A stretch of 64,000 nt of DNA, from assembly GCA_963693085.1 (NCBI GenBank), contig OY856412.1, forward strand, positions 1,407,572,694 to 1,407,636,693, read 5' to 3'. This DNA is from Alisma plantago-aquatica (taxonomy: Eukaryota > Streptophyta > Magnoliopsida > Alismatales > Alismataceae). Within the stretch, counting starts at the first letter, position 1, and each line of letters begins with the position of its first letter. Shown here in pieces: positions 29,001 to 37,900 of the stretch. The translations under genes were made by a program, and so were the position numbers. Below the pieces are notes generated by a model, which was not told where the DNA came from, did no database searches, and saw only the letters and a program-made list of their open reading frames with translations.

Positions 29001-32000
29001 AGTAAAAGACAACTTTTTGTTTGTTGTTGAGGGGTCGTTAAGGGTGGGTTAGATTAGGGTCTTTATTTTAAAGAGGGTTTGGGTTTCATGGGATTATAGT
29101 TTAAAATAGGATTTATAATTTGGGTTAATTGGGAATCAAGTTTAAAATATGATTTATAATTTGAGTTTATTAGTAATCTATTTTAAAATAGGATTTTTGC
29201 TGTTATAATCTTTAATACGTTTAATTGGCTTTTTAAGTGGGCCCAATGCCTAGGCAACCCGCCTAGTCATCCACCTAGTCCGTCTAAATCGCTTAGCCCG
29301 TCTAAATCGCTTAGCCCGTCTAAGTGTTGCTTTAGTACATGGGTGCCTAAGTTTGCAGGCCCATGGCCCGCCTAGGCACTCACCATGATAAACATGTGAG
29401 AGCCAATCTCCTCCTATAGGTGTGCGACCCACATGGACATGTAACATCCTAATCTTGAGCAAGGCGACCAAGCAGGTGAAAATGATTATCTATGCTGAGG
29501 CGAGATGGATATAGACGGTAGACCTGTAAACGGATCAAATACAGAGCGGATACTACTATATCCGATATCCAAATCCAATTTTTTTTGATCCGATATCCGA
29601 TCCGCTATTCGACGGATGCCATGTAATAATATCCGAATCCGGTTTGACAAATTATATCCAAATTCGGATAAATATTCGATCCGAACTAGAAATCATAAAT
29701 GTATTATAATAAGTATATTATATATAGAAAACATTGATATTACTATGCATATATATGATAAAATATCTATATTTTCATATTTTATACATACATGATATAT
29801 ATTTAACAATATATGTATATATTTGTCGGATTTGGATTTTTTCGGAGCAGATACAACCATATCCGATATCTTCTCCAAAATTTTCGGATATGAAATTTGA
29901 TATCCTAATTCCAATTCGGATTATGAGGATGTCGGATTTTTTTTCAAAATTTCAGACTCAAATTTGTATCGAATGTGCGGATTCCGAATATCCATTTACA
30001 TGTCTAATACATGGGAACTTGGTGTAGGCTTGCACTGGAATGTGGAAGAAATTATGTGGCCATATAGTTAGCCTTGATGAGGACGTCAAGATGCTAAGCG
30101 GGGGAGATTGTAACATCACATAATTTAAAATTTTGGATAAAAAAGTCTCCAAAGGGATGATTGAGCTACCCACATCTATAAAACACCTCGTTCTCAGGGT
30201 GCATCAATTCTCCGTGGTTAAGCGTGCTTGGTTTGGAGTAGCATGAGGATAGAAGTTTGCCCAGGATATGTGTGAGAAAAAATAAATCACGTGATAGAGG
30301 CTTGTGTTGGTTTGTGGGGCCAATCATCATTTTTAAAACTTTGCAAGAATTGTAGATTGGGGGCTGATCGCTACACTTGGGGTGCTAAATTTGTGAATCT
30401 CTGCATTACATTATAGAATTGGTTGCCTCTTGTTAGCTCAGTGAGCCACAAATAAAGTTGTATTTTTGTAACATTCCCTAGGGATGAAATGTGTGATGGT
30501 GTGTACTGTAGCAGCTTCAGTGCTGGCTGTGTATTCTAGGTTTTCCACCAAGTGAGCACTCCACCATTTGAGTTTAGCCATTGCAAATACTAGGTTCTTG
30601 TCACATGTCAAATGTGTGGAGTTTTAAATACTTTATCAATACCAGGAATCTAATTAAAAAGGACCATTAGCCTATGAACAACATTGTAACTCGGACATCA
30701 AGTTTGTTGGCTCATTCAATCCGATAGACAAATTCATCCAATGTATATAGATTTTTGTTAACTTGATTGTTCGTGGGACCTTTTCTCCAGCTTTGCAGAT
30801 GATTTTACAAAGCATCATGAAGGCTTGACGACAACAAACTGAGCATCCGGCTTAGATTTGTAGATAATGGGGAGCATGTGGATATATCACTTTCACCACC
30901 AAGTTGTATGATGTAAAATCTAAATCGAATTGGTTATCAATTAACTACCTTAACAAAGTGCCAAGCCTAGTCAATTACATGATTCCAATCACAACTGAGA
31001 ATGGATCCGAATTGTGCTTGGCTTTCCTATGTAAAATAAACTAAGATATTAACTAAGCTATAATATATTTGACTTGCTATATGCATGTGGAATACTTTGT
31101 CTATGGGCTCATTTTGAAAATGATCTCAGGCTTGAATTCTGACTTAATAACCATTGCCCAAACACGACCGGCTACTTAATTTTTCAGCTGTATTTTTTCT
31201 CAATTTCAATAAGAAATCAGTATTTTTGGCCCACCACTGAAATTTGTCATGGTTGGAGCTATCATCCTTCATTACAGGCGATGTCTTGGAACGGTGGTTC
31301 ACGAACGACTCCAATGTACCTTTTTAATGGGTGTAATGTCATAAAAAATAGAGCTATTGTAGCTGAGATAAATAATGATACTTTTCACAAGTTGGTACGT
31401 AATTTTTGTATCAAGATGAATGTTAAAACAAAAAATAACTACAATCTGTGTGGCTCAATGTAATGAGTATCCAGTTGAAACAACTCGCTAGCCTTTCATA
31501 GACAGCAATTTTAATATATCTTTAACCAATTCCAAATATATGCTACACGTTTTTGCAGCCACAATAGCTTCACTTCGGTTTCGACGTCATCAAGTTTTTC
31601 GTTTGGATTATCATTCAACCTGAGGGTCTTATACAGATTATTGAAAAAGTCAATTTTTTTTGGCAGAAAACTAATTGCTTTATTCAAAACACAGCTCTGA
31701 GTTTAAAGGAATTTTTATCTCACTTCAATCATACCTATAATTCTGCTAAAAGTGTCAACCATTGATATGCTATTTGGTTTAAGCTTTCTTGAAAAACACA
31801 AAAAGCATGTCCAGTATTACTTTTAAAATACAACTCAGTTGAAACATTTTGTGTGTGTAGCAGTTGAAGCTGTTTAATAATATGTAAATGTTAGTGGCTC
31901 ATAATATATATGGTAGAACATCGGGATTCACTTGGATTAGTTGCAGGTCACAAGAGACAGAGCATTGCGCAATTGGATACCAGACGAGACGGCTGACAAC

Positions 32001-32561
32001 ATGAATACTAATTTTGGATCTGGGTACCCTGGAGGTGAATAATGATTTCTTAGTTTTCCATGGATGTGTTGCTAGCATTTCTAAATCTTTTACATTCTTC
32101 TATAGATCCTGAAACCAAGAAATGGTTGGCACATCACAAACATCCTGTGTTTGGGTTTCCCACTGTTGTGCGCTTCAGCTGGGGAACATGTGATTCCTAT
32201 ACTAAGGGTGGCATTGAAGTGTTATGGCAAGTATCCCAGTCACTTTGACACCGTTCTTTTCACTGTTCTTATAAGTTGTTGCAGAGCTAGTGCCTTCCAT
32301 TGACTCGTTTTTCTTGTATCAGTGAAGTTGTTATTGAGAAGATATGTAATGATGATGTAAATGCCTTCTTTGTGCCTTAGGGAGTGTGATCAAGCAGATG
32401 AAGAGAATCCTAGCAATGGGAATGGCAAGCGCCAGCTAAAGCTATCCAACCTTGGATTTACTGGGCATAAGAAGACAAGTGAGGAGATTGAATCTAGTGG
32501 TAAAGGCCGTTGCAAGTTCTTGCAGTCTCGGAAACTTGAACTGATCAGTGAGTTCAATTGA
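8042..32561 (+). CDS. RNASEH2A: Ribonuclease H2 subunit A (catalytic), eight exons
   Basis: Catalytic subunit of nuclear RNase H2, which cuts RNA in RNA:DNA hybrids and removes misincorporated ribonucleotides. Exons: 8042-8129, 8211-8282, 9223-9346, 9463-9550, 9641-9778, 31947-32034, 32106-32226 and 32381-32561. They total 900 nt, giving 299 residues, the usual plant length. All junctions are in phase. [12 protein letters not shown] gives catalytic Asp21 and Glu22; Asp128 (VYLDTVGDP) and Asp156 (KKADSLYP) complete the DEDD set, with the 106- and 28-residue spacings of the human enzyme. SGYPGDP carries the conserved Tyr197. The start ATG gives a short N-terminus ([11 protein letters not shown]); a second ATG (codon 18) directly precedes the motif. 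Introns 2 (8283-9222) and 7 (32227-32380) use GC donors (GCAAGT); GT alternatives nearby break the frame. Intron 5 is 22,168 bp and filled with transposons. The C-terminal lysine/arginine-rich tail (about 241-299) is typical. No inactivating change was seen. Confidence 0.95.
10250..10610. repeat. Tandem duplication, about 170-bp unit, two copies
   Basis: CAGAATCCAAAT at 10,267 recurs at 10,435, and the shared context (AATTTCTTAT..GGTTATCAT and AATAGAATCTTTGT) continues through both units. Copies are about 10,250-10,433 and 10,434-10,610, diverged by substitutions and small indels. Confidence 0.75.
14389..15752. repeat. Tandem duplication, about 645-720-bp unit, two copies
   Basis: TGAAGTGGTAGTTATGTAG starts both units (14,389 and 15,034). 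Both units then run through CTGCTTTTAGGC, CTACTGTTGTAATATG, AATACTTAGTA.GGAAAGGT, GACATGGTTCTA and TTTTACATCTTCATA, and end in GTTAGCAC / ATTAGCAC. The shared order shows an old head-to-tail duplication. Its origin is unknown and no open frame is conserved between the copies. Confidence 0.8.
15970..16252 (+). repeat. Cassandra-type TRIM LTR with 5S rRNA-derived segment (5' LTR)
   Basis: A 283-bp unit running TGTAGCA to GTTACA. It contains CCCATCAATAGGAATTCC, then GGTTAGGCATGTTTGGC and GAGTAACACTAAGACAAGTG, a decayed copy of the 5S rRNA internal promoter region that defines Cassandra LTRs. It also has the family tail (GGCTTGTATGGTTTTTGGG). Two bases downstream is a degenerate primer binding site (16255-16267) matching TGGTATCAGAGCC at 10 of 13 positions. 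I infer it is the 5' LTR of the element whose 3' LTR lies at 30,109. Confidence 0.75.
16255..16267 (+). promoter_or_regulatory. Degenerate Cassandra primer binding site
   Basis: TGATGTGAGAGCC matches the initiator tRNA-Met binding site TGGTATCAGAGCC at 10 of 13 bases, two bases after an LTR end. Its last 8 bases (TGAGAGCC) recur at 29,397-29,404 as the target duplication of an inserted hAT element. Confidence 0.55.
17390..17520 (-). pseudogene. Acidic C-terminal tail relic of hAT transposase
   Basis: On the minus strand the frame reads an acidic run ([18 protein letters not shown]), followed by a stop and further Asp-rich sequence. Acidic tails follow the dimerisation region in plant hAT transposases. 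It lies left of the nested element at 17,607 while the preceding C-terminal block lies right of it, as expected if that insertion split the gene. The assignment is inference. Confidence 0.4.
17780..17917. repeat. GACCTAATTTGGCC minisatellite, left block
   Basis: Repeated degenerate units such as GACCTAATTTGACC, GGCCTAGATTAGACCTAATTTGG and ACATGACCTAACA, with a period near 20-25 bp. The same units recur at 22.6-23.2 kb across the nested insertions. Confidence 0.7.
17921..18158. mobile_element. Tourist-like (PIF/Harbinger) MITE
   Basis: 238 bp with inverted ends TGCAGCGTTTGGCAACGCGATTG and, from the right, TGCTCTGTTTGGTAAAGCGATG, flanked by TTA on both sides (17918-17920 and 18159-18161). A 3-bp TTA/TAA duplication with GTTTGGTAA-type ends is the signature of Tourist MITEs. 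There is no coding capacity. Confidence 0.75.
18709..19168. repeat. 232-bp near-identical tandem duplication
   Basis: GAGGTGGGCCCCAAACCCC starts both copies (18,709 and 18,941). They remain nearly identical to GGCTTAGCTGAGGCACAC (ends about 18,937 and 19,168). Each copy spans LTR sequence plus the start of the GAGGC-rich insert, so the duplication followed that insertion and is young relative to its surroundings. Confidence 0.9.
18768..19767. mobile_element. GAGGC-palindrome-rich hAT-like insert in the solo LTR
   Basis: Flanked by TTACAACC (18760-18767) and ATACAACC (19768-19775), 7 of 8 matching. The ends are similar when inverted (ATGGTAATAAAAAACC..TGG; from the right GCAAGGATGAAAAATGTGG). 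The subterminal parts are packed with short palindromes such as GAGGCTTACGCCTC, at 18.79-19.18 and again at 19.70-19.75 kb, so they could fold into many hairpins. There is no reading frame. The class is inferred from the 8-bp duplication. Confidence 0.55.
22636..23190. repeat. GACCTAATTTGGCC minisatellite, right block
   Basis: About 550 bp of degenerate units (GACCTAATTTGGCCAAATCA, CCTAATTTCCCCAAATC, CTAATCTCCC) with a higher-order unit of roughly 150-200 bp marked by GCATAACGTGA / GCATAGCATGACTTAAT. It is continuous in type with the left block. Confidence 0.75.
23320..23486 (-). pseudogene. C-terminal block of decayed hAT transposase
   Basis: The minus-strand frame contains [20 protein letters not shown], the kind of segment that follows the dimerisation domain in plant BED/hAT transposases. 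The frame stops shortly after it enters the nested element at 23,312. It belongs with the BED and DUF659 relics upstream on the same strand. Confidence 0.45.
24720..24996 (-). pseudogene. Zinc-knuckle (CCHC) protein remnant, LINE ORF1-like
   Basis: The minus-strand frame holds three retroviral-type knuckles: [14 protein letters not shown] (last Cys changed to Tyr), CFRCVQHGH, then after an in-frame stop [14 protein letters not shown]. Tandem knuckles of this form occur in the nucleic-acid-binding ORF1 of plant L1-type LINEs. Flanking minus-strand frames (25,462-25,055 and 24,699-24,490) may be parts of the same relic but carry no motif I recognise. Confidence 0.45.
26070..26282 (-). pseudogene. 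DUF659-like fragment of hAT transposase
   Basis: The minus-strand frame reads [15 protein letters not shown], stop, [12 protein letters not shown], and later [14 protein letters not shown]. Plant hAT-like proteins have the pattern VGxxNVVQVVTDNA...HCIDLMLED here. The stop falls where Gln is usual, consistent with CAG to TAG. Part of the decayed transposase of the 16,268-29,396 element. Confidence 0.6.
26930..27045 (-). pseudogene. BED zinc-finger fragment of hAT transposase
   Basis: The minus-strand frame reads [20 protein letters not shown], then [11 protein letters not shown]. After a one-base frame slip KEHV follows, giving the Cys-x2-Cys...His layout of N-terminal BED fingers in hAT transposases. 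It lies upstream of the DUF659 block on the same strand. Confidence 0.5.
27230..27770. repeat. Purine-rich degenerate repeat, about three units
   Basis: GAAGAAGGCTGAC / GAAGAAGGCCAAC, followed by a GGAAGATGAGGAAGAG-type purine run and GTTCCTTGC, recurs at about 27,260, 27,440 and 27,590-27,750. Serine-rich and proline-rich reading frames on the opposite strand are products of this composition. Confidence 0.6.
27818..29001. mobile_element. hAT-type non-autonomous element, 1.18 kb
   Basis: The left end TAGGGCTATTAACGG and the right end read inward, TAGGGTTGTAAATGGG, are similar inverted repeats. GGTATGGGTATGAG / ACGAGTAAGCAGGT-type subterminal motifs lie at both ends. Flanking 8-mers ATAGAAGA (27810-27817) and GTAAAAGA (29002-29009) match at 6 of 8, an aged duplication. 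No transposase frame. Confidence 0.6.
29405..30108 (+). mobile_element. Cassandra internal region (right part) and polypurine tract
   Basis: After the duplicated primer-site 8-mer, the sequence runs CCTCCTATAGGTGTGCGACC and ACATGTAACATCC. It is then interrupted by a 488-bp MITE and ends in the purine tract GCGGGGGAGATTG directly before an LTR start. Without the MITE and its duplication the internal region is about 0.2 kb, typical of the TRIM class, which encodes no protein. Confidence 0.6.
29519..30006. mobile_element. hAT-type MITE, 488 bp
   Basis: Inverted ends are TAGACCTGTAAACGGAT and, from the right, TAGACATGTAAATGGAT. The flanking 8-mers ATAGACGG (29511-29518) and ATACATGG (30007-30014) match at 6 of 8. 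The interior is rich in GGATATCGGAT-type words. It sits inside the Cassandra internal region. Confidence 0.75.
30109..30375 (+). repeat. Cassandra-type TRIM LTR (3' LTR)
   Basis: TGTAACATCACA to CGCTACA, 267 bp, preceded by a polypurine tract. It contains GTGGTTAAGCGTGCTTGG and GGAGTAGCATGAGGATAG, decayed from the 5S rRNA A box and C box, and the Cassandra tail CTTGTGTTGGTTTGTGGGGC. It differs strongly from the LTR at 15,970, so either the element is old or the two are separate copies. Confidence 0.8.
30376..31946. other. Right part of RNASEH2A intron 5
   Basis: AT-rich non-coding sequence up to the acceptor TTGCAG before exon 6. No repeat, RNA gene or coding frame was recognised. Confidence 0.6.
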
Positions 32562-34041
32562 GCTCAGAAGGTACACCATCTTTCATTTTAAATATTCTTG
32601 ACTTCCTGTTCTACCCTGGATTATCTTATTATATGCACCTCTAAATTTAATTTGTCACTCATGTTAAAGCCAGCATTTTCCATTTATGAGATGAAAGTGC
32701 CTTGCAGAGATTTTTGTTTCACTGAATTTATACTGCAGGCCGCCGTGAATTTTATATTGCTAAGCCACGACAAATTTTATACTGCAGTCTCTTTCTAAAT
32801 GACATGTTGGTTATACATGCCTTAGCTTTTTCGCTTACTATAGTCAGGGTTTGTCTAATAACTTGTTTGGCGAATGAAAAGCACCCTTATTTTCTGCCAT
32901 AATTGGTTTTGAGGATTTGTTTGGTAGGTCCAGAGGGGTGGAGTTCGTACTGTTTATATCTCCCACCTTTTTGCCTTCGGTCAGCACCTTTTCAGGACAA
33001 AAATTACCTACTTGGGAAACCTGTAGTCCGTGGGAAACAGGCAAATGCATCCAGATTACAGATACAAACAAAAATCTGTTAATGAAGAGTCTATACTGGG
33101 AAAGCTTGTTTCAGATACCAAACACAGAATTTGCAGATTGACTATCAGACCATGTACTCAGTCTATGGTGAGGTTTTGTTTCTTAATGTGCTCCCTGCTG
33201 GAAAAGGAAACAAATCATCCTCAGTTAAAAAGTGACTGGTCATTTTTGTAGTTGGACCTATCTACCAACACCTGTGAACTTGACCTTAACCCACATCCGG
33301 TTCATAAACCTGTCCAGATACGTTGGAGAGTTTCAATCCAAAAAAGAAAGTGCATTGTATTTCTCTCTTGTTTGAATAGATTGCTTCTGCCAGTGAACTG
33401 CAAACCCACACTTCCCAAATTGGCTTGTGGTTCATTATGTACCTGGACGGATTTACCTGACTTGATCATTGACTAATGTGTCCAGATGCATGTTGCATGC
33501 ACACTCAAAATTGCGAATGCATACACATCCTCCACTCATCGTGTCATTGTGCTAGTAAAGATACGTAAGAGAAACGAGAGAGGGCTTGTGTGGGGTTTCA
33601 GTGCTTCATTTCAAAATTCAAATAAGGGAAAAATGAAAAAGAAGCATCAGTTAGAGGTCCAGAAGGTTCTATACTCCTAGGGACGATGTAAACATATGAC
33701 CACTACACTGTTGCATAAATTTTCCCGCTTCATTCTGTCTTGTGAGAACTGTACCTCTTGCTGCTTCCGATAACGTTAAAACTTTTGAACTGTCCTTGCT
33801 CAGTGTGATCATGCACATGCTGGGTTGACTATAAACAACAGTATGAATTGTTTATTGCACTTTCAAGTAATTGCAAAATGCATTCTCATTACAATTTTGA
33901 GTTAAAATGCTATGCCACAGGCTTTGCCTTGCAATAAATATGATTCTTGACCGTAGGGTTTAAAATACAAGTTTCATCTGTTTTGGTAATTTGCAGGGTC
34001 CCTTGTGTCATTGATGTTGGAAACTGTCATCGTTTTTACAT
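32562..34041. other. Convergent intergenic region between two genes
   Basis: Holds the 3' ends of RNASEH2A (plus) and the plastid-protein gene (minus). Short reading frames here show no motif. A TTTATT at 33,851-33,856 is AATAAA on the minus strand, about 190 bases past the minus-strand stop, and is a plausible poly(A) signal for that gene. No clear signal was picked for RNASEH2A. Confidence 0.55.
33851..33856 (-). promoter_or_regulatory. Putative poly(A) signal of the plastid-protein gene
   Basis: AATAAA on the minus strand, downstream of the stop codon at 34,042. Plant poly(A) signals are loose, so this is a suggestion. Confidence 0.35.
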
Positions 34042-34959
34042 TCAAGTGCGCGCAACCTCCACTGATTTCTGCAGAGCCGCAAGCAAGCTCCTCATGATCC
34101 TTGGTTCCCCTGGAGGTGGTTGTTCTTTGAGTGGCCCGTTCCTGATGGCCCTGAATATGGGGCCGGTCCCAGGACCATCAGCTGGGAACACCAAACAGTC
34201 TATGTACACGGGGGTCTCAGCTTCCCCATCAGCGCCAATCCTTGCGAAGCCTAGCCTGGTCCCTCCTTTCACCTTTTCCACCTGTAATAACTCAGTTAAT
34301 TGGATGGACGTCACATGTTATTTAAAGTTGTGTGCGTGCGATTCGTGCTCTGAGTGTACTAGTATTGATGCATCTGAAGACTTATTCATTTCTTATCTGA
34401 CTGTGCCAGTTGTTTTTAGTAGATGTAAATATAGGCACCGACAAAACTACCTTCAGTGGCACAGGAAGAGGTAGGTTTGCTCCTTGACACAAGCTATTAG
34501 CCCACTGGATTGCATATATCACGAAAACAAACATCAGCAGGAGATGACGGAAGTTTCACTTTTATTATACAGACAAAAAATGAATATCCGTAATACCAAT
34601 TTGCAGATTATCCGAGTAAGATAAAGGGATGATATCATTTACTCATCTCAATAACTTGCCTGGAAAAGCAAGGCGTCGAACAGGGCTAGGTCTGTGCTGG
34701 GCGACAGCTTGAGTGTCCCCAGCGAGACTCCATCCTCTCCATCACTGGCAACACTGCGGCTGTTACCACTGGCATTTGGAGAGGCTCTCAGTGGACCTTT
34801 TGAGATCCGGTGGTGGCCGAAGAATGTGCACGGTCTGCTGCTCCTGAGCACGGCTAGTGATCCTGTGGTGGTAACCAGGGCTGACCGTGTTGGAACAGAG
34901 GTTTGTAAAGGCGTGGCTGGTTGTGACAGCCGTAGCAGTTGAGCAGCAGCAATTGCCAT
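34042..34959 (-). CDS. Conserved plastid-targeted protein of unknown function, three exons
   Basis: Exons on the minus strand: 34959-34660 (100 codons), 34504-34451 (18 codons) and 34281-34042 (79 codons plus stop), giving 197 residues with every junction in phase 0. Residues 1 to about 60 are Ala/Ser/Arg/Leu-rich and nearly free of acidic residues, as in a chloroplast transit peptide. Exon 2 encodes WANSLCQGANLPLPVPLK, and exon 3 has TPVYIDCLVFPADGPGTG, AIRNGPLKEQPPPGEPRIM and SLLAALQKSVEVA. I recognise these as blocks conserved among uncharacterised plant plastid proteins, but I cannot name the family or a function. Intron 1 (34659-34505) has a GC donor (CAG then GCAAGT); intron 2 is GT-AG. 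It converges with RNASEH2A. No inactivating change was seen. Confidence 0.85.
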
Positions 34960-37900
34960 GGCGCTCTCTGGTTTCGAAGGGTAGTATGAAACGAGATTTT
35001 TGTTATCTTTGTTTCTTGGATAGGACGCGGGTCTGTGGTGCGTGCTGGGTTTTGTGGATCACACGAGTTATTGGTCTCGACTCGCGGGGAAAGACCAACT
35101 GCGGGGTCTGGACTCTTGCGTGTATCTTGTGGGCTCACATCTGTCGCTGGCAGAAACTAGCGGATGAATCGTGAACCTTCAATGTGTATTTCCAACTATA
35201 AGCAACTGATCTCTGAATCCGGAAAAAGGGATCCAAAGCGTCCTCTTTTCCTCTTCCGAGCCTACTTTTTTGGCCAGGACTAAAAATCTGCCAACAGGCT
35301 TTTGCGATGATGACTAAAACATAGCTATATATTGGGTTAGATGATAATTTCGGAATATCTGGTGCTGCGGGGCAATAGAAAATTGCATCGTGACGAAATG
35401 AGAAAAGAAGTGGGATTGACTACAGAAGACAATTGATGTCCAGCGTGTACTATTTAAAAGTAACGATTCAGTCATATATAGCTAGTAGGGAAGGGGGTAT
35501 AGTGAGCTGAAAACGAGAGACGTGACTTTAGTTAAAGCATGGCTCAATGTAGTGCTGAATGAAAAACAAAAGGATTGCTGGGGCCGTTGGTGTTATTGAA
35601 TCGAATTCTCCAAATGTTAATGTAGAGCCTTATGCAATGCTAGTGAGTCTTTAAGGTGGAAGGTGCACATTTTAGGCTCATTTCTAGGTTAAGTTCCTTG
35701 CAAGTGATGTGTAATTTTCATGTCATGCATGCATTCCACTTGGAGGTGGAAATCTACATTATAATTTCTTCTTAGGTGTAGGTTAAGTGGCTATCTAAAG
35801 AGACATGCTTGCATTCTAATTTAAGTGCTCCTTAACATGCCCACACGGTTTTTCAATAGTATAGTTTGTTTGTTGAAGACGAGAATCTTTATTGGAAATG
35901 TTTAGCATTTGAACATACTAGAAATTTGAGGTAACCAACTATGCACCAACCACAAATTTTCCCATTTGTACTTACAAATATCCATATAGTATGTGTACTT
36001 AGCAAGTGAGGACATAGTATACAAGGTTATGAAAACCTAAGTACTAAGAATCTCATATTGTAATCAAACTATGAATGAAATGGGTAACTCATGTTGCATT
36101 AGAGTCGAGTTCTTATGTGTACAACTATGAATAAAAAAAGGATAATAGTAGATTAATGAAAGCATGTCAATAAAAATAAGGATAGTTGACTAGTTGTATG
36201 AAATAAATGAGTGGCATTTTATTTAGTGGATGCTTAAATAGTTAGTATAAGATCTACTATTGGGATGGAGTTCCTTGTAACGATCCGACTTAGAGTAAGA
36301 TGGTTAAAATATTAAAAGACCATGGTGTAACATTTTCACTAAAGATTTGATGTCTTGATGGACCATGTAACCAAATTTATTGATGAGACCACCTTCAAAT
36401 TTTGCTAGACGAGAGACGTATAGGTTGGTGATAGGACCATCTTCAACTTGGAACCTAAAATTTAAGGGTAAGCTTATTTGATTAACCATTTCTAATTCTT
36501 CTTTCCTACATATCCCCGAGGCTTCCGGTTCATTCTCTGCATATATTTTCTATTTATATTTCCTCAACTTTGTCTTCTCAACCTTTGCTTTTTTTCTTTT
36601 CAGGTACAAGTTTATAGTTTTAGTCGGACACTGATGCACCCCGAGCTTCAGAGAACATTCTAAACCCTTTATCACCTTCATTCAGAGTTGTTCAACAAAT
36701 TTAATTGGTGTATTATTAGGTAGATTTCATATATTAAACTTGTGCACTCTACTATAGTGTTGAGCATGTTGCTCGTAGGATGATTTTTTTTGGTAAACTC
36801 GAGTGTTTTACCTTTGCCTCATCACCCTGAAGGCATATGCATTTGTTTCACTCAAACATGTTTTTTCTTTAGGCTAATCTTCATTTTGAGTTTGGTTGGT
36901 GAGTAGCTCTTTCGCAAGGTGCGTTCTAGGAATTATGGTCCCTTCCTGACCCCTTAGTGGGATCCATGAGACTATAAGATCAAACTCGATGGAGATCAAG
37001 ATATCCTTGTTATATTCACTTGAGCTCGATTTCACTGGCACCATTCCAGGAAAAAGCTTAAGCTTTGGCTTTATCAAGAAAAATGGAGAATGCATGTATC
37101 ACACATTACTCTCTCTAGACATTGCTTTCAAATATGTTTTATTTGTTATTTTTTTCTTAAATAAATTCTAAATTTTATACAAGTTTGAAAAAAACAAAAG
37201 ATCTTCAAAAAATTCCAAATATGTGCTACATATGATAATATTTTCACATTTAGATCATGAATCTACAACCTTAGGATAACATAAAAACATGTTAGAAGTG
37301 GCGTCTTAATTTATTTTGATATTGGAACGATAAATGACTAATAAGTAAAAGGTAGGATTAGACTAATTAAGATTATTTGGTCCCATAGTAGGCATGTTCG
37401 TCTCAAATTACTACTCTTGACATGTATCTCCATGCTACACATCTTCTTAAAATTGAGGTGCTCTTAATATGCCTATTCTCTAAAATCATAACAAGTAGTG
37501 AGAGTTGAGAAAAGATCCTATTAATTATAATCCCTTTTTTTATTGCATTTCCATTATGATGACACATTATAACAATTTATTGAGTAATATTGATGTATTT
37601 GATGATATCTTCTTCTATGAAATATTAATCCATAAATGACAAATTAATTAAATTATTGACTTTGCACACTTGCCATGCTGTATTCTAAATTATTTGAATT
37701 CAACATAGTATATAATAGCATATGAGGGGACATGATTTCCTTGCGGATGCCATAGATGCATATCTAAACATTTTAATGGAGATTTTGGGCATGGTTTTCT
37801 CTGCCTACTTTTTATAGAGAATGTTAATTTTCATATAAAAGTTTACATATTTTACTCTACTTTCCATGGTTTCATTGACCACATATGCATAAAGTTAGAT

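Larger units (their letters stand above)
16268..29396 (-). mobile_element. Decayed autonomous hAT-type transposon inserted in Cassandra
   Basis: Flanked by the identical 8-mer TGAGAGCC (16260-16267 and 29397-29404). The right end, read inward, is CATGTTTATCATGGTGA, resembling both termini of the related hAT element at 17,607; the left end (CAAAATTGAATTGG) is more decayed. Minus-strand coding relics occur in transposase order: a BED finger (about 27,040-26,930), a DUF659-like block (26,282-26,070), a C-terminal [17 protein letters not shown] block (23,486-23,320) and an acidic tail (17,520-17,390). Stops and frameshifts are frequent. The 13.1-kb span includes later insertions at 17,607-23,312 and 27,818-29,001. 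Confidence 0.6.

Noticed and set aside
33947..34474. 175-codon plus-strand frame
   Set aside because: It is antisense to exon 3 and part of intron 2 of the plastid-protein gene, whose minus-strand frame is conserved and spliced in phase.
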